From the NCBI RefSeq assembly GCF_025150085.1, contig NZ_CP102280.1, forward strand, positions 2,181,001-2,245,000: 64,000 nucleotides of DNA, in the 5' to 3' direction. The notes beneath the pieces were generated by a model. It was given only the letters and a program-made list of their open reading frames with translations, was not told the DNA's origin and ran no database searches. The first letter of the stretch is position 1. Every line of letters starts with the position of its first letter. Positions 8,134 to 17,663 of the stretch are shown here, one piece after another. A program made the position numbers and the translations under genes. The stretch is from Dorea longicatena (GTDB taxonomy: Bacteria; Bacillota; Clostridia; Lachnospirales; Lachnospiraceae).

Positions 8134-9438
8134 ATGATAAAAACATTGTTCAAACACATTTCAAAATACTACAAGGACACTTTTGTCCTGGCCATCGCAG
8201 GTGTTGCTGTCGGCGTCCTTGTCGGACTCGTTGATGCAGCATTCGGGCTGGGACTTAATGCCTGTACCGCTATCCGGACGAAATACTTCTGGTATCTGAT
8301 CTGGTTCCTGCCTCTTGGCGGCGTCTTCATCTGGTTCATCTACCACCAGTTTGGCAAATCTGTCGCCAATGGTATGAAGATGGTCTTTCACGTCGGCCTT
8401 GGTAAAAACACCAAACTTCCAATCCGTATGGTGCCACTATCCGTCATCGGAACCTGGACAACACACCTGTTTGGAGGAAGTGCCGGACGAGAAGGTGTTG
8501 CTGTTCAGATTGGTGCGGCTGTTTCTAATAATATAGGACGTCTGGTTGATAAGACCATCGATATTGAGAACAGCCGTAAAATGTTCCTGATCACCGGTAT
8601 GGCCGCCGGATTTTCTGGACTTTTCTGTACTCCGCTTGCTGCAATCTTTTTTGCATTGGAAGTACTGGTTGCCGGAAAACTTGAATATCATGCTTTGATT
8701 CCAGCAACGGTAGCCTCCATCAGCGCTGCATTTACATCCAGAGCACTCGGGCTTCGGAAATTCCATATTAATATACTGGAAACCTTGAATTACCACCCTT
8801 CTACCTACAATGCCGTTTTACTCTTAAAACTGGCTGCGATGGGACTGGTCTTTGGTATCGTTGGTTCTTTATTTGCTCTGATTCTTCGGTATCTGCGTTT
8901 AAAATTCGCTTTCCGTTTTTCTTCGCCTGTAAAAAAGGTTCTGATTATGGGATCTGTTGTCGCAATTCTTATGATGATCTTTCATCAGGGAAGATACTCC
9001 GGAACAGGCTCTAACCTGGTTGCTCTGTGCTTTGACGGTATTACAGACGATATATATGCTTATGACTGGATTCTTAAGATGGCTCTTACGATTCTGACAC
9101 TTTCCTCCGGATTCATCGGCGGTGAAGTTGCACCTCTGTTTTCCATCGGTTCCTGCTTAGGATATGTACTTGGACCGGTATTCGGATTTGATCCGATGTT
9201 CGGTGCAGCTCTTGGATTCGCTTCCGTGTTCTGCAGTGGATCAAATACTTTGCTTGCAGCTATCCTGGTCGGCGTGGAAAGTTTCGGATATAATATGCTC
9301 CCATTCTTTTCGGTTGTATGTTTTGTATCGTTTATCTTTAACTTTAATAATTCGATCTTTACAGCACAGAGAGTTGCATTTACGCATCCTGTACGGCATC
9401 AGCGGTTGAAACAGCGGATTGCACCAAAGGGGAATTAA
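8134..9438 (+). CDS. ClC-family chloride channel or H+/Cl- (or fluoride) antiporter
   Basis: Encodes 434 residues with about ten or more hydrophobic helices. ClC signatures are present: GSAGREGVAVQIGA (about residues 118-131, with the gating Glu in GREG) and GGEVAPLFSIGS (about residues 330-341). The protein exchanges anions across the cytoplasmic membrane and is not fused to CBS domains. The ATG at 8134 is preferred over 8071 because GGGGGA precedes it and the protein then begins at the usual position. It sits just after the LysR remnant and ends before a bidirectional terminator. The exact ion is not determined. Confidence 0.9.
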   Translation: MIKTLFKHISKYYKDTFVLAIAGVAVGVLVGLVDAAFGLGLNACTAIRTKYFWYLIWFLPLGGVFIWFIYHQFGKSVANGMKMVFHVGLGKNTKLPIRMVPLSVIGTWTTHLFGGSAGREGVAVQIGAAVSNNIGRLVDKTIDIENSRKMFLITGMAAGFSGLFCTPLAAIFFALEVLVAGKLEYHALIPATVASISAAFTSRALGLRKFHINILETLNYHPSTYNAVLLLKLAAMGLVFGIVGSLFALILRYLRLKFAFRFSSPVKKVLIMGSVVAILMMIFHQGRYSGTGSNLVALCFDGITDDIYAYDWILKMALTILTLSSGFIGGEVAPLFSIGSCLGYVLGPVFGFDPMFGAALGFASVFCSGSNTLLAAILVGVESFGYNMLPFFSVVCFVSFIFNFNNSIFTAQRVAFTHPVRHQRLKQRIAPKGN

Positions 9439-9482
9439 CGTATTAGCATATACATAATAGTTCCTGCAAGTAGCAATGTATC

Positions 9483-9540
9483 TTACATACTTTGTATCTA
9501 CAGGACTTACCACTGGCAGCTCTTTACGAATGCATGACAA
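9483..9540 (+). repeat. Dispersed short repeat, copy 1
   Basis: This copy begins with TTACATACTTTG and contains GGACTTACCACTGGCAGC and ACGAATGCATG. The same order of blocks occurs at 36139-36197 and, without the first block, at 38409-38454. It lies between the ClC gene and a bidirectional terminator. Confidence 0.75.
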
Positions 9541-9542
9541 TA

Positions 9543-9595
9543 AAAAATAAGTGTACATCCTTCCACCGAAGAATTGTACACTTATTTTTATTTTC
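9543..9595. terminator. Bidirectional intrinsic terminator
   Basis: A 15-bp stem (AAAAATAAGTGTACA paired with TGTACACTTATTTTT) with A-rich and T-rich flanks lies between the convergent ClC gene and the phosphoglucomutase-type gene. Confidence 0.85.
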
Positions 9596-9657
9596 TTATT
9601 TCAATCTTAATTTCTTATAACACAACTTCCGTGTCTTCCAGAACCTGCCTCAGACTC

Positions 9658-11340
9658 CTATGCCATGATTGGTTTCAGTGCCTCAGCAAGCTTGTCCTTC
9701 TCAGCCTGTGCCTCAGCAAGATCATTACCAAGTGTTGTGTAGTAAATCTTAATCTTAGGCTCTGTTCCTGAAGGACGTACGATAACTGTCTCATTGTTCT
9801 CAAGCTTGTAAACTAATACATTTGCTGCCGGAAGTCCTGTTTCTTCTGTCTTAGTATAATCTGTTACTTCTGTTACCTTGTATCCAGCGATCTCTGCCGG
9901 TGCATTCTCACGCAGGTTCTGCATGATTCCAGACATCTTGTCCATTCCACTGAGTCCAGGGAATTCAAAGCTGTCGATCTTGTTGAGGTAACGTCCGTAC
10001 TCTGCATAGATCTCTTCCAGTCTCTGTTTCAGAGAGCTGCCGATACTTCTGTAGTAAGCTGCCATCTCACAGATCAGCATAGATGCGATAACGGCATCTT
10101 TGTCACGTACATATGGTCCTGCAAGGTATCCGTAGCTTTCCTCAAATCCAAAGATGAATCTGTCTACTTCGCCTGCTGCCTCTAACTGTGCGATCTGGTC
10201 TCCGATCCATTTGAATCCTGTCAGTACGTTTCTTAATTCTACTCCGTAATGAGCTGCTACTGCATCAGCAAGTGGTGTAGATACGAGAGATTTGACTGCT
10301 ACTGCTTTTTCAGGCATTGTACCTTTCTCGATACGTCCTGCACATATGTAATCCAGAAGAAGTACTCCGACTTCGTTACCGCTTACTAATTCATAAGATC
10401 CATCCGGGCACTTCATAGCGATACCTACACGGTCTGCATCTGGGTCAGTTGCAAGCATAAGGTCTGCATCTGACTCTTTTGCAAGGTTCAGTCCAAGCTC
10501 CAGTGCCTCAAAGATCTCTGGGTTTGGATAGCTGCATGTTGTAAAGTATCCATTTGGATATTCCTGCTCCGGAACGATTGTGATATCTGTGATTCCGATA
10601 TCTTTTAATACCTGTGTTACAGGAACAAGACCTGATCCATTTAATGGGCTGTATACCAGTTTTAATCCGGCTGTCTTACACAGTCCCGGACGAACCTGAC
10701 GGGATTCGATCGCATCATAGAGTGCTCTCTTGCAGTCATCTCCTACAAATCTGATCAGTCCTTCTTCTACACCTTCTGCAAATGACATATATTTTGCTCC
10801 GGTCAGAACGTCTGTCTTCTGGATCTCTTCGTATACGATTGCAGCCGCATCGTCTGTCATCTGACATCCGTCCGGTCCGTATGCTTTATATCCGTTGTAT
10901 TTTGCCGGGTTATGAGAAGCTGTTACCATAACACCTGCATTACAGTTATAATAACGTGTTGCAAATGAAAGTGCCGGTACAGGCATCAGTGCATCGTAGA
11001 TTCTTACTTTGATCCCATTTGCTGCAAGTACACCTGCTGCTGTCTTGGCAAATACATCACTCTTTAAACGGCTGTCATAACTGATTGCTACAGTCTGTGT
11101 TCCGCCCTGTGTCTTTACCCAGTTAGCCAGTCCCTGTGTTGCCTGACGTACTACATAAATATTCATACGGTTCGTTCCTGCTCCGAGCACTCCGCGAAGT
11201 CCGGCTGTTCCGAATTTCAGTGCTACCGCAAAACGTTCCTTGATCTCATCATCGTTACCCTCAATTTTTGACAATTCCGGCTTCAGATCTGCATCTTCAA
11301 GATCTGCCGCAAGCCAGCGTTTGTATTCTTCCTGATACAT
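9658..11340 (-). CDS. Phospho-sugar mutase (alpha-phosphoglucomutase type)
   Basis: Encodes 560 residues, typical of the PgcA-like phosphohexomutase group. These enzymes interconvert glucose-1-phosphate and glucose-6-phosphate through a phosphoserine. The active-site loop VTASHNPAKYNGYKAYG (about residue 140) carries the phospho-acceptor Ser; the metal loop ATDPDADRVGIA (about residue 295), a sugar-binding loop FGFEESYGYL and the C-terminal phosphate loop VRPSGTEPKIKIYY are all present. The start at 11340 has TAGGAGTG upstream and a promoter at 11406-11434. It is a single gene ended by a shared terminator. Phosphomannomutase activity is possible, but glucose specificity is more usual for this length. 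Confidence 0.9.
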   Translation of the reverse strand: MYQEEYKRWLAADLEDADLKPELSKIEGNDDEIKERFAVALKFGTAGLRGVLGAGTNRMNIYVVRQATQGLANWVKTQGGTQTVAISYDSRLKSDVFAKTAAGVLAANGIKVRIYDALMPVPALSFATRYYNCNAGVMVTASHNPAKYNGYKAYGPDGCQMTDDAAAIVYEEIQKTDVLTGAKYMSFAEGVEEGLIRFVGDDCKRALYDAIESRQVRPGLCKTAGLKLVYSPLNGSGLVPVTQVLKDIGITDITIVPEQEYPNGYFTTCSYPNPEIFEALELGLNLAKESDADLMLATDPDADRVGIAMKCPDGSYELVSGNEVGVLLLDYICAGRIEKGTMPEKAVAVKSLVSTPLADAVAAHYGVELRNVLTGFKWIGDQIAQLEAAGEVDRFIFGFEESYGYLAGPYVRDKDAVIASMLICEMAAYYRSIGSSLKQRLEEIYAEYGRYLNKIDSFEFPGLSGMDKMSGIMQNLRENAPAEIAGYKVTEVTDYTKTEETGLPAANVLVYKLENNETVIVRPSGTEPKIKIYYTTLGNDLAEAQAEKDKLAEALKPIMA

Positions 11341-11405
11341 TTTTTATCACTCCTACTTATTTCTTTTCCGGGCTTTTTGTATATTTTCACAACAAACCTA
11401 TTAAT

Positions 11406-11434
11406 AATATACCATTTTTTATACTTTCAGGCAA
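11406..11434 (-). promoter_or_regulatory. Sigma-A type promoter of the phospho-sugar mutase gene
   Basis: TTGCCT (11434-11429), a 17-base spacer and TATATT (11411-11406) on the minus strand, about 65 bases before the start codon. Confidence 0.65.
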
Positions 11435-11483
11435 TAAATGTACTGTAAATTATGTGAAAACTTTTCGTCATTTTTCTCAAAAA

Positions 11484-11533
11484 TCAGAAAAAGGCGGAGG
11501 GCACATTTTCTGTGCTGTTTCCGTCTTTTTTCT
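11484..11533 (-). terminator. Intrinsic terminator after the DUF4340 gene
   Basis: An inverted repeat AGAAAAAG-GCGG-GCACA paired with TGTGC-CCG-CTTTTTTCT lies 30 bases after the DUF4340 stop and is followed by T-rich sequence on both strands. Confidence 0.75.
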
Positions 11534-11563
11534 GAAATTCCAAATTCTTTCTATTGATATGTT

Positions 11564-12451
11564 TTATTTATCTACCGACATCATATTTTCTACGATTGAA
11601 CTTCCGACCTCATATACCATATTGGAATCTTTAAGCTGTACATAACGGTTATCACCATTTACATTTCCAACATAGACAGTACACGTTTTCTTATCCCCTG
11701 AAGTACTATCCTTATAAGTTGCCGTTACCGTAATCCGGTTTGCTTCATCCAGACCATATTTTGCAAGATCTTTTACATTATAATCTGCACACTGGGTAAG
11801 TGAGATGGTTCCCCATCCGCCTGCCAGTTCGGCCCGCTCTTTCTTTTTCTTATAAGTCGTAGTCTTACCGTTTTGTGTTACCTCTACCTTCTTAAGGTTT
11901 CCACTGCTGATCGATGGCAGTGTGTCATTCTCCGTCAGAGATGACAGGTCGAATACAAGATCCGATACCAGTGTACCTGAGATGGTATACACCGCATCCG
12001 AATCCTCGATCATTGCATAATAATTGTCTCCGGCCGCATTACCAATCTGAATCGTTCCTTTGGTTCCGTCCTTTGCTGCGTAGGTAACAGTGTAATCCGG
12101 ACTATCCAGTCCATAGTCTGATTTTTCATCCGGATCACTTAACTTGCGGACTGCCGTAAGTCCTGTGATTTCTTTTGTCGTACTCTTGATCGTGCTCTGG
12201 TTCAGACGTACTCCGTCATCCTCATCGTATACCCATTCGCCATTCTCTTTGGTAAAGCTCATCTTACTTCCGCCGCTTTCATAGGCAAATGACTTCAGAC
12301 TCTTTACATCTACCAGGCTGACTTTTTCTTTGTCTTCTTTTGCCTTCTTCTGCCTGTCACTGTGACTGTTCCATGCTTTCAGACCTCCGTACAGTACCAG
12401 CAGTACAGCAAGCACGACCACCATGATGAGCATTGTCTTTTTCTGTTTCAT
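11564..12451 (-). CDS. DUF4340 domain protein, exported or anchored
   Basis: Encodes 295 residues from the ATG at 12451 (a TTG codon precedes it in frame; GGGG lies about 7 bases upstream of the ATG). The N terminus is a short basic stretch and one hydrophobic helix (TMLIMVVVLAVLLVLYGGLKAW). The rest is polar and contains two copies of a repeated beta unit of the form YTVTYAAKDGTKGTIQIGNAAGDNYYAMIEDSDAVY and ITVTATYKDSTSGDKKTCTVYVGNVNGDNRYVQLKDSNMVY, as in DUF4340. It is the last gene of an operon with an ABC ATPase, an ABC-2 permease and a GldG-like protein. Families of this kind accompany gliding-type ABC systems; what this system moves is unknown. Confidence 0.85.
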   Translation of the reverse strand: MKQKKTMLIMVVVLAVLLVLYGGLKAWNSHSDRQKKAKEDKEKVSLVDVKSLKSFAYESGGSKMSFTKENGEWVYDEDDGVRLNQSTIKSTTKEITGLTAVRKLSDPDEKSDYGLDSPDYTVTYAAKDGTKGTIQIGNAAGDNYYAMIEDSDAVYTISGTLVSDLVFDLSSLTENDTLPSISSGNLKKVEVTQNGKTTTYKKKKERAELAGGWGTISLTQCADYNVKDLAKYGLDEANRITVTATYKDSTSGDKKTCTVYVGNVNGDNRYVQLKDSNMVYEVGSSIVENMMSVDK

Positions 12452-12487
12452 CAAAGTTCCCCTTTTCTGTCCATAAATATTCTTAAT

Positions 12488-13933
12488 TTACGCTTTTCTT
12501 CTCTTCCACCAGCGCATGAATCCATAGATCAGAATTACAAGCGGAATTCCGAAGATTGTCAGGATGCTAATGATTCCCGCATGCTGCATCGTGTTGTTAC
12601 TTACTTCCAGGCTCTTTGCCTTGATTGCTACGTTCTTTGTCTTGTCAAAGTTCGCTGTCACCGCGTTCATGAACAGGTCCAGGTTCTCCAGTGTTGTATA
12701 CGTATCTGTAATCTGCGAATCGATCATGCTTTCAGAAGAAATCACTGTCAGACGGCTGGTCTTTGTCGCATCAGACGAGCTGTCTTTGGAAGAACTGCTG
12801 TCGGACGAATCGTCGGATGTGATCTGCTCGGTTGCGACTGCTCCCAGTGTATAGGTTCCTTCTTCCTGCTTATCCTCTGTCACGGCATAAGAATTATCGG
12901 ATGTCTGCATAAATGCCGTTGTTGTGATCGTATCTCTTGCCGGATCTGTTGTAATCAGACCGTGTGCATTGATCATCAGTACCATCTCTGATTCCAGATT
13001 ATTGGCCAGATCATCTGTTGCTGTGATCTCAGGAAAGATATAATAGTAGTTGCCCTGGTAGCTTCTCTGCATATCCGCAATGTAACCATCTGCTTCCTGC
13101 ATACCATATTCTTTCAGTACTTCATCCAGGTTCGGTGTCTCATCCTCAGAATCTCCAAGAATGATAAATACCTTTCCGCCCTTTTTCAGGTAATTCAGAA
13201 GTAATGTTTTCTCATCATCGGAAATGTCTTTTGATGAGGCATCCATAAATAACAGATCACAATCGTCAGGAATTTCACCTGTCATCATCAGATTCACTTC
13301 ATCTGTCGTCAGATTATTCTTACTGAACAGTTTTATCACAGAATCTGAAAATGTTGCTTCTCCGTGTCCTGTTGTATAATATATCTTCTCTGTCTGTTCA
13401 CTTGTAACCGAATTGATCGCACTTGTAAACTGACCTTCTCCGTCGAATTCAGATGCAGAACTGCTTCCTGTCGTATAGTAGGAATAAGAATCCGAAACTA
13501 AAATATCATCAAAAGAAACGGATTTCGTTTTTCCGGTATCTTTACAGGAGATTACGATCGTATTCTTATCGACTCCCGCTTTCGTAAGTGCTGCCGGATG
13601 CAGAACAGGATCGATCCATTTTACACTGATCTTATCGGACAGCGCCGTATATTTCTTAATGAATGATTTGATCCTTGTATCTGTCGAATCTTTTTCTGCA
13701 TAGATTTTAAATGTTACTTTTTTATCCAGTTTGTTCAATACCTTTTTACTGGTCTTTGATACTCCGTAAATGTTGTTATCACTGATATCTATGCTCTTAA
13801 CATTCTCCGGAAGCTGACCTGCGATCAGATTGACAACGATCACCATGCAGATCACAAGTACGATCATTCCCACACTGTAACTTCCGTTTTTCGATGATGC
13901 ACTCCGGAATGACTTCTTGATTTTTTCTAACAT
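12488..13933 (-). CDS. GldG-like ABC-transporter auxiliary protein
   Basis: Encodes 481 residues: an N-terminal membrane helix (about residues 18-40, VGMIVLVICMVIVVNLIAG), a large extracellular region that resembles the GldG / ABC-type uncharacterised transport domain (KKVTFKIYAEKD at the start and YYTTGHGEA near residue 190), a Ser/Asp-rich stretch (about residues 378-395), and a second C-terminal helix (IISILTIFGIPLVILIYGFM) followed by basic residues. The ribosome site is AGGAGG. It follows the permease gene by 10 bases. The topology of two anchors and a large outside domain is consistent with a non-catalytic partner of the ABC-2 exporter. The substrate is unknown. Confidence 0.82.
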   Translation of the reverse strand: MLEKIKKSFRSASSKNGSYSVGMIVLVICMVIVVNLIAGQLPENVKSIDISDNNIYGVSKTSKKVLNKLDKKVTFKIYAEKDSTDTRIKSFIKKYTALSDKISVKWIDPVLHPAALTKAGVDKNTIVISCKDTGKTKSVSFDDILVSDSYSYYTTGSSSASEFDGEGQFTSAINSVTSEQTEKIYYTTGHGEATFSDSVIKLFSKNNLTTDEVNLMMTGEIPDDCDLLFMDASSKDISDDEKTLLLNYLKKGGKVFIILGDSEDETPNLDEVLKEYGMQEADGYIADMQRSYQGNYYYIFPEITATDDLANNLESEMVLMINAHGLITTDPARDTITTTAFMQTSDNSYAVTEDKQEEGTYTLGAVATEQITSDDSSDSSSSKDSSSDATKTSRLTVISSESMIDSQITDTYTTLENLDLFMNAVTANFDKTKNVAIKAKSLEVSNNTMQHAGIISILTIFGIPLVILIYGFMRWWKRRKA

Positions 13934-13943
13934 TATGCCCCTC

Positions 13944-14810
13944 CTAACTCCAACGTCTCTTCTGAATCATCTGCATCGTCAAAAAGAAGAACAAGACGAT
14001 CAGCGACAGGTACAATATAATCCCGCTCACATCCAGAAGATGGTTATCGGCAATATTGGAAAATACTTCTGTCAGTTCCAGTTTGCCAAGTACTGTGGAA
14101 AGCAGACTTTCAAACACTGTTTTCTTTACAAAGTAAGTAATCAGTGTTCCTGCCAGTACGATCAGCTCCAGTACCCCGCTGATCACGACATTTTTCGTCA
14201 TATTCCAGACTGCAAGTACGACCAGCGTCAACAACACCGCAACTGCCAATGCATTTGCCCATGCTGCCGAAGGGATAAAGTTCAGGATGCCGCTCCAGAG
14301 ATAAGTCAGAAGCAGGATACCGAATGCGCCGATTGCCGCAATGATCACACTTTCTGTCAATGAAGAGACAAACATTCCAATGGAAATATATACGCATCCG
14401 AGTAAGAAGAACACAAGGATTGCCAAATAGTCTACCTTAATGTATGCCGTCCCCTGCGCTTTAATGATCAGTGGAAAGATCAGATAGATCACACACGGTA
14501 CAGCCGTGATTGTTACCATTGCAAGATATTTTCCAAGCACGATCTCGAACAGGCTGACCGGTGCTGTCAGTAACATCTGATCCGTCTTATTCTTCTTATC
14601 TTCTGCAAAGCAACGCATCGTCAGGATCGGAATTGCTACCAGGTATACGAACAGAATCCCTGACAATACATAAGAAAAGTACGGATATCCATAGTTCAGG
14701 TTATACGCCAGGAAATAGATTCCCGTATAAGCTACCAGGAAAGCGATAAATACATATCCTATCATAGAATGAAAATAGGATCTTAACTCTCTTTTATAGA
14801 TGGCTCTCAT
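13944..14810 (-). CDS. ABC-2 type permease
   Basis: Encodes 288 residues with six predicted membrane helices and the ABC-2 pattern: an N-terminal cytoplasmic stretch MRAIYKRELRSYFHSMIGY, the FAEDKKNKTDQMLLTAPVS coupling segment after helix 2, and a hydrophobic C-terminal half. It forms the membrane channel driven by the adjacent ATPase. Its ribosome site GGAGGAG lies inside the end of the ATPase gene; the two genes are separated by a single base. Transport direction is likely export, by family. Confidence 0.9.
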   Translation of the reverse strand: MRAIYKRELRSYFHSMIGYVFIAFLVAYTGIYFLAYNLNYGYPYFSYVLSGILFVYLVAIPILTMRCFAEDKKNKTDQMLLTAPVSLFEIVLGKYLAMVTITAVPCVIYLIFPLIIKAQGTAYIKVDYLAILVFFLLGCVYISIGMFVSSLTESVIIAAIGAFGILLLTYLWSGILNFIPSAAWANALAVAVLLTLVVLAVWNMTKNVVISGVLELIVLAGTLITYFVKKTVFESLLSTVLGKLELTEVFSNIADNHLLDVSGIILYLSLIVLFFFLTMQMIQKRRWS

Positions 14811-14811
14811 C

Positions 14812-15771
14812 TTACTTCTCCTCCTTTATCATTCTATTGCCTGACCCTTGTGTCAGCTCCAGGAATATCTCTTCCAGTGTTGTCTTACTCTGATTCAGGG
14901 TAAGCATCGGTACATCTGCATGGGAAAATGCAAGGAATAACTCTTCTCTGATATCTTCCCCGCCTTTTGCTATAATCTGTGCAGTTGTAATGCTGCTCGC
15001 ACTGGTGCGGTATTTTACTTCTTTGATCTTTCCTGTCCGGCGGATAATATGATCCATCTCATCCCTGGAAGCCTTTGCTTCCACCTCGATCTGACCTTTG
15101 CCACTCATCATATTCTCCAGATTCTCGGTCGTATCACTGGCAACCAGCTTTCCTCCTGATATGATCATGATATAATCGCAGACTTCCCTTACTTCCGCAA
15201 GAATATGGGAACTCAGGATTACGGTATGTTTCTTCGCAAGCTTGCGGATCAGTTCACGGATCTCTATGATCTGCTTCGGGTCAAGACCTACCGTCGGCTC
15301 ATCCAGGATGATAATCTCCGGAAATCCCAGAACTGCCTGTGCAAGCCCGACTCTTTGTTTATAACCTTTTGACAGGTTCTGGATCAGCCGGTTTTCTACA
15401 TCTCTTAATTTGGCAAGTCTTATAACCTCTTCTATCTGCGATTCTCTTTTGTCTTTCTTAATTCCTTTTAATTCAGCGGCAAATTCCAGATATTCCCGCA
15501 CCGTCATTTCCATATATAATGGCGGGATTTCCGGCAGATAGCCGATATTCTTCTTGGCCTCTTCAGGCTCTTTCAAAATGTCATGTCCGTCGATCAGCAC
15601 CTGTCCTTCTGTAGCTCCCAGGTAACCGGTCATGATGTTCATGGTCGTAGATTTTCCTGCACCGTTTGGTCCTAAGAATCCATAGATTTTACCGGATTCT
15701 ACGGTGAAATTCAGATGATCTACCGCCAGATGGTCACCATAACGTTTGGTAAGATTCTTTACTTCTATCAA
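14812..15771 (-). CDS. ABC transporter ATP-binding protein (ABC-2 associated)
   Basis: Encodes 319 residues. Walker A is GPNGAGKST (about residues 34-42), the signature is LSKGYKQRVGLAQA and Walker B is IIILDEPTVGLDP, followed by the HILAEV switch region. The C-terminal 100 residues are the extension often seen in gliding-type (GldA-like) exporter ATPases. The start appears to be TTG at 15771, preceded by AGGAGGAAGG; no better ATG exists near the conserved MIEVKNLTKRYG start. It heads the operon that continues with permease, GldG-like and DUF4340 genes. Confidence 0.92.
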   Translation of the reverse strand: MIEVKNLTKRYGDHLAVDHLNFTVESGKIYGFLGPNGAGKSTTMNIMTGYLGATEGQVLIDGHDILKEPEEAKKNIGYLPEIPPLYMEMTVREYLEFAAELKGIKKDKRESQIEEVIRLAKLRDVENRLIQNLSKGYKQRVGLAQAVLGFPEIIILDEPTVGLDPKQIIEIRELIRKLAKKHTVILSSHILAEVREVCDYIMIISGGKLVASDTTENLENMMSGKGQIEVEAKASRDEMDHIIRRTGKIKEVKYRTSASSITTAQIIAKGGEDIREELFLAFSHADVPMLTLNQSKTTLEEIFLELTQGSGNRMIKEEK

Positions 15772-15879
15772 ATTTCCTTCCTCCTGTTAAACTCAATCTT
15801 GTAACAATATAAGAAATTTTTTTGAAAAGTATGTGGAAAATTTATGTTTATTCTGTGAAAGAAAGTTCATCGGCTAAAC

Positions 15880-15943
15880 AAAAAAATAGAAAGAATTCCA
15901 GATTTTATAAACATAATCTTATAATCTCCAAAATTCTTTCTAT
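15880..15943 (-). terminator. Intrinsic terminator of the AT-rich sugar operon
   Basis: ATAGAAAGAATT (15887-15898) pairs with AATTCTTTCTAT (15932-15943), with further pairing inside, and TTTTTTTG follows on the minus strand. It lies 15 bases after the PfkB stop. Confidence 0.85.
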
Positions 15944-15957
15944 CTTTAGCAACTTTT

Positions 15958-16956
15958 CTATACGTTTGTCTTCATAAATAATTTCATTTCTTTCAAGTCC
16001 ATAACACCTGAGGTACTATCTTCTTTAGAGAGTGAACATGCAGCTGTAATAGCACCATAATATAATGCCTTCTCTATACTTTCTCTTTGATACGCTGCAT
16101 ATAAAACGCCCGAGCAAAATGCATCACCTGCCCCAGTCGTTCCTTTTATAAATCCTTTTGGGAGTTTAAAACTTGGAACTTTTACAAATTCTCCTGTTTG
16201 ACAATTCAAACCATATCCACATTCAGGTGAATGTATTATAGCCCACTTTTTTACTCCCAATTCTTTTAATTTTTCCAACCCCTTTCTCATATTTTCTTCT
16301 TTTATTCCATCCTTATCATATAATTGAATTCCAGTCACACCGGTTCCTTCTACTTCATTTACCACACAATAATCTGTATACTTCAATGCAGGCCATACAA
16401 CTTTTGGGTATCGATTTCCTTCTTCTGAAACCATATCTACTGAAGTTTCCATTTCATATTTTTGTGCAGTTGCTAATACCTTTGCGGCTTTAGTTCCATA
16501 GTCTTCATCCGGTTGATCCAGCGTTCCTAATAAAAGTAAATATTCTAAATGAAAAATATCCGCCTTTATTTTCTTAAAATCTATCTGCTTTTCATTGAAT
16601 TCCAAACTGGTTCCTGGATCAAAAAAGAATGTTCTCTGCTTGCTTTCTTTTTCTGTCATTGCAAATGTAACAGCTGTTCTTCCTTTTTTTACAATCCCTT
16701 CAATGTTTATATTCGGATACTCTCTTAAAGAATCTACTATAAATTGACCATTTTCATCATCACCCACAACTCCCGATACTTTTATTGGTATTTTAGAATC
16801 TAACCTTGCCAAATCAATAATTAAGTTGTTAATACCTCCGGTATGGGCAACCGGATTTCTCATCCATGTTAAATTGCCTTTTTGAGGATATACATCTATT
16901 GTGTATACTACATCTGCAATAAGATTTCCTGCAACCGTTATTCCTTCTTTATTCAT
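15958..16956 (-). CDS. PfkB-family carbohydrate kinase
   Basis: Encodes 332 residues of the ribokinase/PfkB fold. The N-terminal substrate region reads AHTGGINNLIIDLARL and the C-terminal ATP/anion-hole motif is GTTGAGDAFCSGV (about residues 270-282), with Asp as catalytic base. It phosphorylates a sugar in the cytoplasm; the sugar is not fixed by sequence. It follows the lyxose isomerase-like gene (its ribosome site overlaps that gene's stop codon) and ends the operon. With an isomerase and a class II aldolase upstream, the likely route is aldose to ketose, ketose to ketose phosphate, then cleavage. Codon use is markedly AT-rich. Confidence 0.88.
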   Translation of the reverse strand: MNKEGITVAGNLIADVVYTIDVYPQKGNLTWMRNPVAHTGGINNLIIDLARLDSKIPIKVSGVVGDDENGQFIVDSLREYPNINIEGIVKKGRTAVTFAMTEKESKQRTFFFDPGTSLEFNEKQIDFKKIKADIFHLEYLLLLGTLDQPDEDYGTKAAKVLATAQKYEMETSVDMVSEEGNRYPKVVWPALKYTDYCVVNEVEGTGVTGIQLYDKDGIKEENMRKGLEKLKELGVKKWAIIHSPECGYGLNCQTGEFVKVPSFKLPKGFIKGTTGAGDAFCSGVLYAAYQRESIEKALYYGAITAACSLSKEDSTSGVMDLKEMKLFMKTNV

Positions 16957-16967
16957 AGGTCTTCCTC

Positions 16968-17651
16968 CTACAAAACCTTTGGATATTCATTACATAATAA
17001 ACGGTATGGTTCTTCGTCTTCATCTATAGCAGGAAAACGTCCTACTTTTTTATTATAGAAATAATTATCCGTATTATCGTCATTACACATAGAAACTTCT
17101 CCCAACAAAACGGATCCTTTTCCTTCTTCTACAGAAAAGTCATGGTACAATCCTCTTGTCACAGTAATACTTTCTCCTGGCGTTAGTCTTATCTGAGTTC
17201 CCGCCTTCACTGTATAAACACATCCATCGCTATGTACAATGACATCTGTATCTGCCATTTTTCCATCTTCCGTCGAATTATATACACGAATTAGTACATT
17301 TCCACCTCCGCGATTAATAATGTCTTCCATTTTATATACATGATAATGCATTTCCGCATGCTGACCTTCATGGAGCATCAATAACTTTTCTGCATATGGT
17401 TTATCATACTTATCGTTTTTTATATTTCCATTTCTTAACGTAATTAACGAAAATCCTGTATGTTCAAAATCTCCGAGTCCAAAATCTGTTATATCCCAGC
17501 CAAGCATATTATCTCTAATTTCATCGTATTCTTTCCCTTTTGTTTTCCACTCTTCTGGTGTCCATTCACAAAATGGAGGAAGTGATACATGAAATTTTTT
17601 GATCAAATCATGCATATCCTTCAAAGCTTTGTTAATCTCTGATCTTTTCAT
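16968..17651 (-). CDS. D-lyxose isomerase family protein (cupin)
   Basis: Encodes 227 residues matching the D-lyxose ketol-isomerase family. The cupin metal site is seen in EGQHAEMHYHVYKMEDIINRGGG (His, His, Glu) with a later His in GLYHDFSVEEGKG. Family members interconvert D-lyxose and D-xylulose, and often D-mannose and D-fructose. It lies 12 bases after the aldolase gene and 11 before the PfkB gene. Composition is AT-rich, like its neighbours. The physiological sugar is inferred to be a pentose or hexose delivered by the ribose-type ABC transporter of the same operon. Confidence 0.85.
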   Translation of the reverse strand: MKRSEINKALKDMHDLIKKFHVSLPPFCEWTPEEWKTKGKEYDEIRDNMLGWDITDFGLGDFEHTGFSLITLRNGNIKNDKYDKPYAEKLLMLHEGQHAEMHYHVYKMEDIINRGGGNVLIRVYNSTEDGKMADTDVIVHSDGCVYTVKAGTQIRLTPGESITVTRGLYHDFSVEEGKGSVLLGEVSMCNDDNTDNYFYNKKVGRFPAIDEDEEPYRLLCNEYPKVL

Positions 17652-17663
17652 CTTTCACACTCC

